Shown here: positions 1-7,398 of the stretch, piece by piece
Position numbering within the stretch: position 1 is the first letter of the stretch
How the letters are laid out: the number at the start of each line of letters is the position of its first letter
Assembly (NCBI RefSeq): GCF_014212125.1
Contig: NZ_JACJVP010000025.1
Location: 1 to 64,000, forward strand
DNA from: Cohnella nanjingensis
GTDB taxonomy: Bacteria > Bacillota > Bacilli > Paenibacillales > Paenibacillaceae
DNA: 64,000 bases
Direction: 5' to 3'
Program-made: the position numbers and the translations under genes
Notes under the pieces: generated by a model
Databases searched by the model: none
Told to the model about the DNA's origin: nothing
Seen by the model: the letters and a program-made list of their open reading frames with translations, nothing else

Positions 1-363
1 TCATAGCGTTTGCTCCCTCGTCAACCGTTTTATGGCTGTTATGTCGATTGTACTTGTCTTCCTAGTTTGTGTGGGTGTACGGCTTGCCATTTGGTATTTA
101 TCGATGAGTTCATATTGTGAATACTGGCCGGAGAGATAATCTTCAACTGCCTTCATTTTCAAGTCCGCTGAATACCTGCGGTTACGAGCTTGAATCTCTA
201 AACCGTTCATTCCATACCGTTCATAGCGATGCCGCCATGTCACCAGCGTTTGGACACTGATGTTATGTTTGCGGGCGACCTCCATCCGAGTGCCTTCACC
301 TGATTCCAGTTCTCTAAGAATCCTCAACTTCGCTCCAGCGGAATATTCATTCTTCTTGGCCAA
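1..363 (-). pseudogene. IS3-family (IS150-group) OrfA, frameshifted remnant
   Basis: The product is the N-terminal helix-turn-helix half of an IS3-family OrfA: two successive HTH segments (about residues 1-50 and 55-95) with the usual 'SVQTLVTWRHRYERYG' and 'YELIDKYQMASR' helices. I chose the TTG at 363 because a GGAGGGG site lies just upstream; an upstream in-frame TTG at 381 has none. After 'MASR' the reading frame is wrong. The expected family continuation (EDKYNRHNSHKTVDEGANAM) is readable in another frame, but with an in-frame TAG where a Trp codon is expected. The element is therefore decayed by at least a frameshift and a nonsense change. OrfB would lie outside the window. Confidence 0.8.
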
Positions 364-400
364 AGAAATACTCCCCTCCAAGCAGCAGGTTTGTTTATTT

Positions 401-429
401 AACCTGTCTACTTAAAGGGGAGCATATCA
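401..429. repeat. Terminal inverted repeat of the IS3-type element
   Basis: Read on the minus strand the segment begins TGATATGCTCCCCTTTAAGT and continues AGACAGGTT. This is the TG-starting, CTCCCC-containing end typical of IS150-group elements, placed just upstream of the OrfA remnant. It marks the right boundary of the insertion in this window. The other end is outside the window. Confidence 0.65.
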
Positions 430-465
430 AAGGAATCGCGGGACAGCCTCATCTCGTTTATGGCC

Positions 466-540
466 TTAATCGATCTCGATCAACCCCGCACCTACCAGCA
501 TCCGCCGGATCATCGCCACCGTCTCCGCGGGCATGACCAT
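466..540 (-). CDS. 24-codon ORF coupled to the gap stop codon (uncertain)
   Basis: The ATG shares a base with the GAPDH stop (TGATG), the arrangement of translational coupling, and the reading ([20 protein letters not shown], then IEID) looks protein-like. It ends about 35 bp before the IS end. It may be a genuine micro-ORF, or the N-terminus of a gene destroyed when the element inserted: an adjacent frame after a GATCGAGATCGAT repeat stays open into the IS end. I cannot name it. Confidence 0.25.
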   Translation of the reverse strand: MVMPAETVAMIRRMLVGAGLIEID

Positions 541-1541
541 CACAATTCCGTGAGATATTTGGCGGTGCGTATCATTTGGCTGGTAAAGGAGTTTTCGTTA
601 TCATACCATGCCGCTATTTTCACCAGGGTATCGGTTCCTAGTTCCGTGACCTTGGTTTGCGTAGCGTCAAACAAGCTGCCGTAAGTCATGCCGATAATAT
701 CGGACGAAACAAGTTCTTCCTCTGTATATCCGTATTGATCCGATTGGGATTGCTCCATTTTCTCGTTGACCTGCTCCGCGGTCACCGAACCACTCACGAC
801 TGCTGTCAATTCTGTCAGAGAGCCGGCCATAACCGGTACTCTTTGGGACGTACCGTCCAGTTTGCCATCCAAGGACGGGATGACGAGCCCTATGGCTTTT
901 GCTGCCCCGGTTGACGTTGGGATGATGTTGCCGGCCGCGGAGCGCGCCCGGCGCAAGTCGCCTTTGGCGTGAGGGCCATCAAGGGTATTCTGGTCGTTTG
1001 TATAAGCGTGTATCGTTGTCATAAAACCTTTTTGAATCGGCGCAAGCTCGTTCAAGAAATAGGCCATTGGCGCGAGGCAGTTCGTGGTGCAGGACGCGGC
1101 CGAAACAATCTTGTCGTCCTTCGTCAGCGTGTTTTCATTAATACCATATACGATGGTGGGTACATCTTTCCCTGCGGTGGTGGAGATCACCACTTTTTTT
1201 GCACCCGCATCGATATGCGCTGCCGACGCTTTCTTGGACGCGAAAAAGCCTGTACACTCCAGGACCACATCGACTTGCAGTTCTTTCCACGGAAGTTTAC
1301 CGGGGTCTTTTTCCGCATAAATCGGAATATCCACGCCGTTCACGATCAAGCTGTTATCGCTGTAGCCGATCTTTTCGTCATATGGTCGCTGCGTCGTATC
1401 GTACTTTAGCAAATGTGCAAGCATCTTCGGACTTGTCAGGTCATTGATGGCGACGATCCGATATCCTTCTGCACCAAAAAGCTGCCGAAAGGCAAGCCTG
1501 CCGATTCTGCCGAAACCATTAATCGCAATGTTGATTGCCAT
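540..1541 (-). CDS. Glyceraldehyde-3-phosphate dehydrogenase, type I (NAD-type)
   Basis: Interconverts glyceraldehyde-3-phosphate and 1,3-bisphosphoglycerate in cytosolic glycolysis. The N-terminal Rossmann motif is INGFGRIGR, followed by the NAD-preferring Asp in 'AINDLT' (about residue 34). The catalytic Cys151 lies in SCTTNC, with the phosphate-site '[10 protein letters not shown]' and C-terminal 'WYDNENS'. Length 333 is normal. Three consecutive ATGs (1547, 1544, 1541) follow an AGGTGG site; the last gives the canonical N-terminus and best spacing. It stands alone, without pgk/tpi neighbours, in an AT-richer stretch next to an IS remnant and behind palindromes, so it is probably a second, separately regulated isozyme. 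Isozyme role is inference. Confidence 0.93.
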   Translation of the reverse strand: MAINIAINGFGRIGRLAFRQLFGAEGYRIVAINDLTSPKMLAHLLKYDTTQRPYDEKIGYSDNSLIVNGVDIPIYAEKDPGKLPWKELQVDVVLECTGFFASKKASAAHIDAGAKKVVISTTAGKDVPTIVYGINENTLTKDDKIVSAASCTTNCLAPMAYFLNELAPIQKGFMTTIHAYTNDQNTLDGPHAKGDLRRARSAAGNIIPTSTGAAKAIGLVIPSLDGKLDGTSQRVPVMAGSLTELTAVVSGSVTAEQVNEKMEQSQSDQYGYTEEELVSSDIIGMTYGSLFDATQTKVTELGTDTLVKIAAWYDNENSFTSQMIRTAKYLTEL

Positions 1542-1590
1542 CATCATAGCCACCTTTCTTTATCTTTGTTAACAGTATAGGCCTCGAATC

Positions 1591-1625
1591 CTTATGGTAC
1601 ACTGTCATAAGTGAAGCAATTCACT
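1591..1625. promoter_or_regulatory. Two inverted repeats upstream of the GAPDH gene
   Basis: An imperfect palindrome (CTTATG...CATAAG, 1591-1611) is followed immediately by a perfect one (AGTGAA-GCAA-TTCACT, 1610-1625). A TATACT hexamer suitable as a -10 lies at 1573-1578, between these and the gene, but I see no well-spaced -35. The spacing suggests repressor or activator sites controlling the GAPDH gene. No cognate regulator is visible nearby. Confidence 0.4.
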
Positions 1626-1774
1626 ATACTATTTGTCAGGTGAGGACCATGCCGCAAATTGACCGCCACACGGACAATTATTCGCAGCCTTAATTGCTTC
1701 CTTCTCCAGCGGTTGCACAACAGCACCAAGCCATCCATCATTTCCCATTGTCAATCCAATCGAACTTATTTTAT

Positions 1775-1820
1775 AAAAAAAAGAGACCGGGCAGCAAGCT
1801 TCAGCTTGTCTCTGCACCGG
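1775..1820 (-). terminator. Rho-independent terminator of the PLP-enzyme operon
   Basis: On the minus strand an AGAGAC...GTCTCT stem with an inner AAGCT/AGCTT pairing is followed by a run of T residues. It sits about 35 bp after the stop of the PLP enzyme and before the GAPDH promoter region. Confidence 0.6.
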
Positions 1821-1850
1821 TCAACTTCATGCCGTCAACTATTTTCCGCC

Positions 1851-3053
1851 TTAAATTTCCTGCATCAATGCCGCGCTCGCTTGCTCGAGATCCGCGATCA
1901 ATTCCTGCGGATCCTCCAGGCCGACATACAGCCGGACGAGCGAACCCGGCACCGACTCATACCCCGGCCCGAGGCGGCCGACGGTGACGAGGCTCTCGTG
2001 CCCGCCCCAGCTGACGCCGATGCGGAAGTATTCGAGCCGGCTCGCCCAGGCTTTCATCCGCTCGGCCGGCAGGTCGGTCTCGAAGGAGAAGAGGCTGCTC
2101 ACGCCTGTCATCTGCTGCCGTGCCAGCTCATGCTGCGGGTGGGAGGCGAGCCCCGGGTGGTTGACCTTGCGCACGAACGGCAACGTAGCCAGATGGCTCG
2201 CGACAGCAAGTCCGCTCCGCTCCGCGCGTTCGAGACGCAGCGGCAGCGTCCGCAAGCCGCGCATCGCGAGCGATGCCGTATGCGGGGTCATGATCCCGCC
2301 GAACAGCAGGTACTCCCGCGCGTTGATGCGGTTGATCCGCTCCGCGGAACCGATCAGCACGCCGCCGACGACGTCGCTGTGGCCGCCGATGTACTTGCTG
2401 ATCGAGTGGGCGACGAGATCGACGCCGAAGGCGAGCGGGTTCTGAAGGAGCGGCGTCGCCCACGTGTTGTCGATGATCGTCACGGCGCCGATGCGCTTCG
2501 CCAGGTCCGCGCACGCGCGCAGGTCCTGCAGCTGGAACGTGAGCGTCGTCGGGCTCTCCAGGTAGATCAGCTTCGTATTCGGACGGATCGCCGCTTCGAG
2601 CGCTTCGAGGGAAGCCCCGTCCGCGAAGGTCGTCTCCACGCCGAATTGCGGCAGGAAATAGGCGAGCAGCTCGCGGGTCGGTCCATACGCCTGATCCACG
2701 CAGACGATATGGTCGCCGCCGCGAACGTTCGCGAGAATCGCGGTGGAGATGGCCGCCATGCCCGAGGCGAAGCAGCGCGCCTTCTCTCCGCCTTGCAGCA
2801 GGGCGAGCCGCGCCTCCAGCTGACGGACGGTCGGGTTGTGGCCTCGCGAGTATACCGGCGTATCGTCGGTCCCCGTCGAGGCGCGATCGAATGCCTCGTA
2901 GTCGGCGAAGGTGAACAGGCTGTTCTGGTAGATCGGCATGACAACGGCGCCTTGGTGCGTCTCGTCGTGCGGATCGTGCGCCACCCTCGTATAGGGATCA
3001 AGCGATGCCGCCTGGCTTTTCTCGTTAGCTTTGCCTTTGTCTAGCTCCTCCAC
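1851..3053 (-). CDS. PLP-dependent trans-sulfuration enzyme (cystathionine gamma-synthase/lyase family)
   Basis: A fold-type I PLP enzyme of the Cys/Met metabolism family, 400 residues. The Schiff-base lysine is Lys220 in 'SISKYIGGHSD'. Other family hallmarks are 'YSRGHNPTVRQLEARLALLQGG' near residue 70 (phosphate-contacting Tyr-Ser-Arg), 'CFASGMAAIST' and 'YLESPTT'. The GTG at 3053 is preceded by AAGGAAA. Exact reaction (gamma-synthase, beta- or gamma-lyase, sulfhydrylase) cannot be fixed from sequence alone. It is the last gene of a run that starts with a CUT1 sugar-type importer, 45 bp after the second permease, so it may be cotranscribed and act on an imported compound, which would be an unusual pairing. 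Confidence 0.88.
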   Translation of the reverse strand: MEELDKGKANEKSQAASLDPYTRVAHDPHDETHQGAVVMPIYQNSLFTFADYEAFDRASTGTDDTPVYSRGHNPTVRQLEARLALLQGGEKARCFASGMAAISTAILANVRGGDHIVCVDQAYGPTRELLAYFLPQFGVETTFADGASLEALEAAIRPNTKLIYLESPTTLTFQLQDLRACADLAKRIGAVTIIDNTWATPLLQNPLAFGVDLVAHSISKYIGGHSDVVGGVLIGSAERINRINAREYLLFGGIMTPHTASLAMRGLRTLPLRLERAERSGLAVASHLATLPFVRKVNHPGLASHPQHELARQQMTGVSSLFSFETDLPAERMKAWASRLEYFRIGVSWGGHESLVTVGRLGPGYESVPGSLVRLYVGLEDPQELIADLEQASAALMQEI

Positions 3054-3098
3054 AGCTTTCCTTCCCTTCGTATGATTATCCTTGATGCGCGGCGCGCG

Positions 3099-3935
3099 TC
3101 ATCCCTTGACGGCGCCCTGGGTCAGCCCTTCGACGATGAAGCGCTGGCAGATGGCGAACAGCACGACCGTCGGGACGACGGACAGCACCGTAGCGGCCGA
3201 CATGGAGCCCCAATCGATGTCGAACTTGGTGATGAACGAGTTCATCGCGACCGGCAGCGTCTTCGAGCTCTCCCGGTCGATGAACATGATGGCCATGAAC
3301 AGCTCGTTCCAGTTCTGCACGAAGGCGAAGATGAACGTCGCGGAGATGCCCGGCATCATGATCGGCACGATGACCCGGTAGAGCGCGCCGAGCCGCGAGC
3401 AGCCGTCGATCATCGCCGCTTCCTCGAGGCTCGCCGGGATGCGCTGGAAGAATCCCCGCAGCATGATCGTACAGAACGGCACGAGCCCGACGGTATACAT
3501 GAGGATCAAGGACGCTTGCTTGTTCAAGAGCCCCATCTTCGACATCATCATATACAGCGTGCTGAAGCCGATGAACAGCGGGATCATCTGCGTCACGAAG
3601 AACGCCATCATGAGCTGTCCGCTCCCCCGGAACGAGAACCGCGCCAGGACGTACCCGCTCAGGATCGTCACGAGCAGCACGATCGCCGCGGCGACGAGCG
3701 AGATGAACAAGCTGTTGCCGAGATAGACGTGGAACTTCGAGATCTTGAAGATCTGCACGTAGTTCTCGAAGGAGATCTTCTTCGGCCAATACTGCAGCGG
3801 GAGCGTGAAGATCTCGTTGCGCGGCTTGAGCGAAGTAATGATCATCCAGTACAACGGGAATACCATGAATACCAGGTAGATGCCGAGAACGACGATCTTA
3901 CCGGCAAGGCCGAGCTTCGCGAATCTTTTCTTCAT
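3099..3935 (-). CDS. CUT1 ABC transporter permease (MalG type)
   Basis: An inner-membrane permease of 278 residues with six predicted membrane segments. The MalG-type EAA loop is 'EEAAMIDGCSRLGALYRVIVP' around residues 175-195, and the C-terminus is the usual '...FIVEGLTQGAVKG'. Its ATG overlaps the stop of the upstream permease (TAATG), so the two are translationally coupled. The ATPase is not encoded here; CUT1 systems in Firmicutes commonly share a MsmK-type ATPase. The substrate is unknown. Confidence 0.92.
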   Translation of the reverse strand: MKKRFAKLGLAGKIVVLGIYLVFMVFPLYWMIITSLKPRNEIFTLPLQYWPKKISFENYVQIFKISKFHVYLGNSLFISLVAAAIVLLVTILSGYVLARFSFRGSGQLMMAFFVTQMIPLFIGFSTLYMMMSKMGLLNKQASLILMYTVGLVPFCTIMLRGFFQRIPASLEEAAMIDGCSRLGALYRVIVPIMMPGISATFIFAFVQNWNELFMAIMFIDRESSKTLPVAMNSFITKFDIDWGSMSAATVLSVVPTVVLFAICQRFIVEGLTQGAVKG

Positions 3936-4837
3936 TAGAAGTCACCCGCCTTCCCCGCGCGTGTGGCGAAGAGATAGAAGGTCGTGAACAGCACCAGGAT
4001 CGCGATGCAGATGATGCCGATGGCGCTCGCTTGGCCGTAGTCGCCGGAGAAGACGATCTTGTCCAGCATGTACGTCGTCAGGATATGGGTCGAGCCGGCC
4101 GGACCGCCGTTGGTCATCCCGTAGATCAGGTCCGGGAAGTTGAAGATCCAGATCACCCGCAGCGCGGTCGTGGAGATAATCGTCGGCATGATATACGGGA
4201 TCGTGACGTGACGCAGCTGGCCGAAGCTGCCCGCCCCGTCGATCTCCGCCGCCTCGTACAGCTCGGACGGAACGGACTGCAGCGCCGCCAGCAGCATGAT
4301 GGCGAAGAAGGCGACGCCGTACCATACGTTGGCGACGATGACCGAGAACATCGCCCACTTCGGATCCGACAGGAAGCCGATCCTCTCCGAGATCAAGCCC
4401 ATCTTCAGGAGCAGATCGTTCACGACGCCGATCTGTCCGTTGAACAGCCAGCGCCAGATGATGCCGATCAGGAAGCCGGACAGCGCCCAAGAGTAGAAGA
4501 CGAAGCCCTGATAGACGCCGCGCCCGCGGAAGCTCCTGCGCATGAGCAGCGCCACGCCGAAGCCGATGACGAACTGCAGCACGAGCGAGATGGATACCCA
4601 CAGCGCCGTATTTTTCAGGATCGTGCCGAACTGCGCCGAGCTCGTCACGGTCTTGAAGTTGTCCATGCCGATATACCGGACGTCGGACAGATTGAATAGC
4701 GAGTAGTTGCGGAACGCGACGTCGATGCCCTTCACGATCGGATAGTACGTGAACCCGAAGACGAGCAGGATGGTCGGAAGCAAGCATAGGAAGATAAAAG
4801 TCTGCGTGCGGTTCAGCCGGAATAACTTCAACTTCAT
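3935..4837 (-). CDS. CUT1 ABC transporter permease (MalF type)
   Basis: A 300-residue membrane permease, partner of the MalG-type protein. The EAA motif is 'YEAAEIDGAGSFGQLRHVTIP' near residue 200, with membrane segments through both halves. GGAAGGAG precedes the ATG. It is separated from the binding-protein gene by a hairpin (4857-4887), a layout often associated with higher expression of the binding protein. Confidence 0.92.
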   Translation of the reverse strand: MKLKLFRLNRTQTFIFLCLLPTILLVFGFTYYPIVKGIDVAFRNYSLFNLSDVRYIGMDNFKTVTSSAQFGTILKNTALWVSISLVLQFVIGFGVALLMRRSFRGRGVYQGFVFYSWALSGFLIGIIWRWLFNGQIGVVNDLLLKMGLISERIGFLSDPKWAMFSVIVANVWYGVAFFAIMLLAALQSVPSELYEAAEIDGAGSFGQLRHVTIPYIMPTIISTTALRVIWIFNFPDLIYGMTNGGPAGSTHILTTYMLDKIVFSGDYGQASAIGIICIAILVLFTTFYLFATRAGKAGDF

Positions 4838-4856
4838 CGACTCCTTCCGGAACGAA

Positions 4857-4887
4857 GACGACGGGTAGAGGGAATCTACCCGCCGTC
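4857..4887 (-). terminator. Intercistronic hairpin between binding protein and permease
   Basis: GACGGCGGGTAGA and TACCCGTCGTC arms flank a six-base loop. There is no long T tract, so it more likely stabilises the binding-protein part of the message or causes partial termination than acts as a full terminator. Confidence 0.5.
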
Positions 4888-4899
4888 CCGGTTAATCTG

Positions 4900-6207
4900 T
4901 TATTTGCCCTGTTGTTTTTCGTTCATCCAGTAGGCATCCCACTTCTTCAGCGCGTCGTCGATCGACAGCTGGCCGAGGAGGACGGCTTGCCCGTCCTGCT
5001 GGACGATCTTCCGCCACTCGCCGAAGCCCTTGTAGTCCGTCTCCGGCTTGTAAGCCACGAAGTGCTCGGGATCGTTCGCCATGTCGATATACGGCTTGTA
5101 CGCGCCTTCCTTGAAGTAGCTGTCGACGGATGCGCTGTTGTGGATCGGGATGACGCCCGCCGTCTTGGTGAAGATCGCGTTCTGCTCGGGACTCGAGAGG
5201 AACTCGATCAGCTTCCAGGCTTCCTTCGGATGCTTGGAATAGGAGGTCATGCCCCATCCGGCCGCTCCCACTTTGTAGTGCGAGACTCCCGTCGGACCGA
5301 CCGGCATCGGCGCGGTCGCCCACGTGCCTTCGCCCAGCTTCTGCTTGACCGGATCGATCGTGTCCGGATCTTGGATCAGCATCGCCGTCGCGCCGGAGAC
5401 GAAGCCCTGCACCTGCTCGGCGAACGCCCAGTTGATCGCGTCCTTCGGCGAGCCGTCTTTGTAGAGATTCGTGTACAGCGTCAAGCCTTGCTTCGCTTCA
5501 GGCGTGCTGAAGATCGTAGCGCCGCTCTTCAGGAACATCGCGTCGTCCGTGTTCACGTTCGCGCCGTTGAAGTCGCGGAGCAGGTCGACGATGTACCCGT
5601 CTGCGCCGGAGCCGCCGCGGAACGAGTAGCCGAAGCGGTTGTTCGCGGAGTCGGTCAGCGTCTTGGCCGCGTTCAGCAGGTCGTCCCACGTCTTCGGCGG
5701 GGTCAAGCCTTTCTCGTCGAACCAGTCTTTGCGGTAGAAGAGCATCTTTTGATAAAGGCCGTAAGGAATGTAGTAGGGCTTGTTCTCGATGTAGTTGGCC
5801 ATAGCGAGCGAGTTGGCGTTCAGGTCCTTGTATCCGCTCCATGCGTTCGTGTCCTCGGTCAGATCGGCGATCCACTTGTTCGTCACGAACTGCTTGACCG
5901 TCACGTCGCGGACTTCCAGGACGTCGAGGCTTTCTTTGCTGTTCAGCATGGTGGAGATCTTGTTGTCGGCGCTCTCCAACGGCGGAGAGATCAGTTCGAC
6001 CTTGATGTTCGGGTTCGCTTCTTCAAAGCTGGCGATCATCTTCTTGATCACTTCGGTACGGGCGGGACTGGTGAGACTCTCGATCATCTTCAGCTTGACG
6101 GTACCTTTGCCGTCGCCCCCATCGCTACTGCCGGAGCAACCGCTTACGACACCAGCCGCCAGCGCGGCAACCACAGGTAGAGCTAACCATCTCTTCGTCC
6201 CCTTCAC
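4900..6207 (-). CDS. CUT1 ABC transporter substrate-binding lipoprotein
   Basis: An extracellular solute-binding protein (family 1) of about 435 residues. The start is taken at GTG 6207 because GGTGGAGG lies eight bases upstream, giving a compact signal peptide ending in a VVSGC lipobox. The mature part begins with a short Gly/Ser linker, then the 'VKLKMIESLTSPARTEVIKKMIASFE' start of a type I binding fold. 'PIGLYQKMLFYRKDWFDEKGLTPPKTWDDLL'-type signatures are present in slightly varied form. It leads an operon with two permeases and a PLP enzyme. Its promoter region carries two operators matching the FadR-type regulator encoded upstream. Confidence 0.92.
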   Translation of the reverse strand: MKGTKRWLALPVVAALAAGVVSGCSGSSDGGDGKGTVKLKMIESLTSPARTEVIKKMIASFEEANPNIKVELISPPLESADNKISTMLNSKESLDVLEVRDVTVKQFVTNKWIADLTEDTNAWSGYKDLNANSLAMANYIENKPYYIPYGLYQKMLFYRKDWFDEKGLTPPKTWDDLLNAAKTLTDSANNRFGYSFRGGSGADGYIVDLLRDFNGANVNTDDAMFLKSGATIFSTPEAKQGLTLYTNLYKDGSPKDAINWAFAEQVQGFVSGATAMLIQDPDTIDPVKQKLGEGTWATAPMPVGPTGVSHYKVGAAGWGMTSYSKHPKEAWKLIEFLSSPEQNAIFTKTAGVIPIHNSASVDSYFKEGAYKPYIDMANDPEHFVAYKPETDYKGFGEWRKIVQQDGQAVLLGQLSIDDALKKWDAYWMNEKQQGK

Positions 6208-6256
6208 ACTACCAACCTCCACCTAATGAGTTTTTCGACACCCTGTGGACCCGTAT

Positions 6257-6271
6257 ACCTGTCTGATAGGT
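6257..6271. promoter_or_regulatory. GntR/FadR operator 1
   Basis: ACCTGTCTGATAGGT is an almost perfect 15-bp inverted repeat, 50 bp upstream of the binding-protein start. Its core fits the TGT-N3-ACA pattern of the FadR subfamily, with one mismatch. Confidence 0.6.
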
Positions 6272-6345
6272 CGCGACCTCGTTCAGCGAACATCGGCTGC
6301 GCCGAGACGGGGGTCTCTCAGAATCTGCTCGCTCGCCGGCTATAT

Positions 6346-6360
6346 ACCTGTATGACAGGT
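6346..6360. promoter_or_regulatory. GntR/FadR operator 2
   Basis: ACCTGTATGACAGGT is a perfect inverted repeat apart from its central base and contains an exact TGT-N3-ACA core. It lies just downstream of the -10 of the candidate operon promoter and 89 bp centre-to-centre from operator 1, so looping or double occupancy is possible. Confidence 0.65.
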
Positions 6361-6383
6361 AAACAGGCAGCTGCGTTAGACAA

Positions 6384-6413
6384 ATCATAATATGGAGAAA
6401 GTAGAACCGTCAA
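6384..6413 (-). promoter_or_regulatory. Candidate sigma-A promoter of the sugar ABC operon
   Basis: On the minus strand, TTGACG and TATGAT are separated by 18 bp, upstream of the binding-protein gene and adjacent to operator 2. Confidence 0.5.
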
Positions 6414-6500
6414 TATGTTTTGTCATCTTTCTTCGGCATGAAGCAAAATGAAAACGCTCTACTGGCAATCAAATGAAATATTGCGTTAGGTATTATGACA

Positions 6501-7178
6501 TCACAGTCCGAATTTTCGAATGGAAACCTCCATATTGTCCATCATCCGATTGAATTCCTGACGCGCCCTTGCCGGATCTTTGTCGACGATGGCTGCGTAT
6601 AACGTTTGATGGAAAGGATAGCTCTCTTCGAAAATCTCCTGCTTGCCGAAAGGCGCATTCCAGAAAACGGAAAACAGCTCCCACACGGACTCGACGATGC
6701 TCTGCAGAATCGGGTTGCCCGTCGCCTTGTAGATCGCTTGATGGAACTTCATATCGGCGATCGAGCTCTCGTGCCCTCTCGTTCTGCCGATCTCGATCAG
6801 GTAGTATTCCATCTCTTCCAGATTCTCCGGCTTGGAACGCAGCGCCGCCAGTTCGACCGCGAGCACTTCCAGCGCCTTGCGCACCTCCATGAGCTGCAGC
6901 AGCGCGGCCCGCTCGTCGTCGATCTGAATCTTGGCCGACATGTGGTACTGCGCCGTCTCCTTCACGTAGATCCCTTTGCCGTTGACGACTTCGATGACGT
7001 CGCCAGCCTCGAGATACCGCAGCGCTTCCCGGAGCGACGATCGGCCGACGCCCAGATTCCGCATGATCGTCTCGGCGGGCGGGAGCTTGTCTCCTTTCTT
7101 GAGGTCGTTGCTGCGAATGTAATCCTTCAACTCTTCGGACACCATCTCATGCATTCGGACCTTATTGATTTTTTTCAT
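6501..7178 (-). CDS. GntR-family regulator, FadR subfamily (FCD domain)
   Basis: A 225-residue transcription regulator. The N-terminal winged helix (residues 8-70) has 'LKKGDKLPPAETIMRNLGVGRSSLREALRYLEA'. The all-helical FCD ligand domain (about 90-220) carries the metal/ligand histidines in 'DMKFHQAIY' and 'PFHQTLYAAI'. It is encoded immediately upstream of the ABC operon on the same strand. The two TGT-N3-ACA palindromes between this gene and the binding-protein gene are the natural targets. FadR-type proteins usually respond to small organic acids or sugar acids, which hints at the transporter's substrate. That last step is inference. Confidence 0.92.
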   Translation of the reverse strand: MKKINKVRMHEMVSEELKDYIRSNDLKKGDKLPPAETIMRNLGVGRSSLREALRYLEAGDVIEVVNGKGIYVKETAQYHMSAKIQIDDERAALLQLMEVRKALEVLAVELAALRSKPENLEEMEYYLIEIGRTRGHESSIADMKFHQAIYKATGNPILQSIVESVWELFSVFWNAPFGKQEIFEESYPFHQTLYAAIVDKDPARARQEFNRMMDNMEVSIRKFGL

Positions 7179-7340
7179 CCCGCTCTTCCCTTCCTTATCC
7201 GCAATCCATTTCCCATTATAGCAATTCTCCCCATGAAAGGAACCCTGACGAAATTGGAAACGCTAGATTGCGAGACGCCCGGCGCGCAGCAACGCTGCCC
7301 GTCCGGCCCGCCGCCGCTTGCCGATTCGTCCATAACGGCA

Positions 7341-7374
7341 GAAGCCGGAGCCCCCTTCGGGCGGCCCCGGCTCT
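7341..7374 (-). terminator. Terminator-like hairpin after the GH87 gene
   Basis: A GC-rich stem (GAGCCGGGGCC / GGGGCTCCGGCTTC) lies about 25 bp after the glucanase stop. It lacks a strong T tract. Confidence 0.45.
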
Positions 7375-7398
7375 CCCCTTGCTGTCGGCTGCGCCGAG

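Noticed and set aside
1629..1757. Short ORF on the minus strand between terminator and GAPDH palindromes (MGNDGWLGAVVQPLEKEA...)
   Set aside because: Reads protein-like with a CPC motif, but has no ribosome site and follows a terminator. Too little to call a gene.
1659..3044. Long ORF antisense to the PLP-enzyme gene
   Set aside because: Arg/Ala-rich GC-skewed shadow with no ribosome site. The opposite strand has all catalytic motifs. The same reasoning removes the long antisense ORFs over 7504-9582, 15018-16910, 21138-22892 and 36984-39086.
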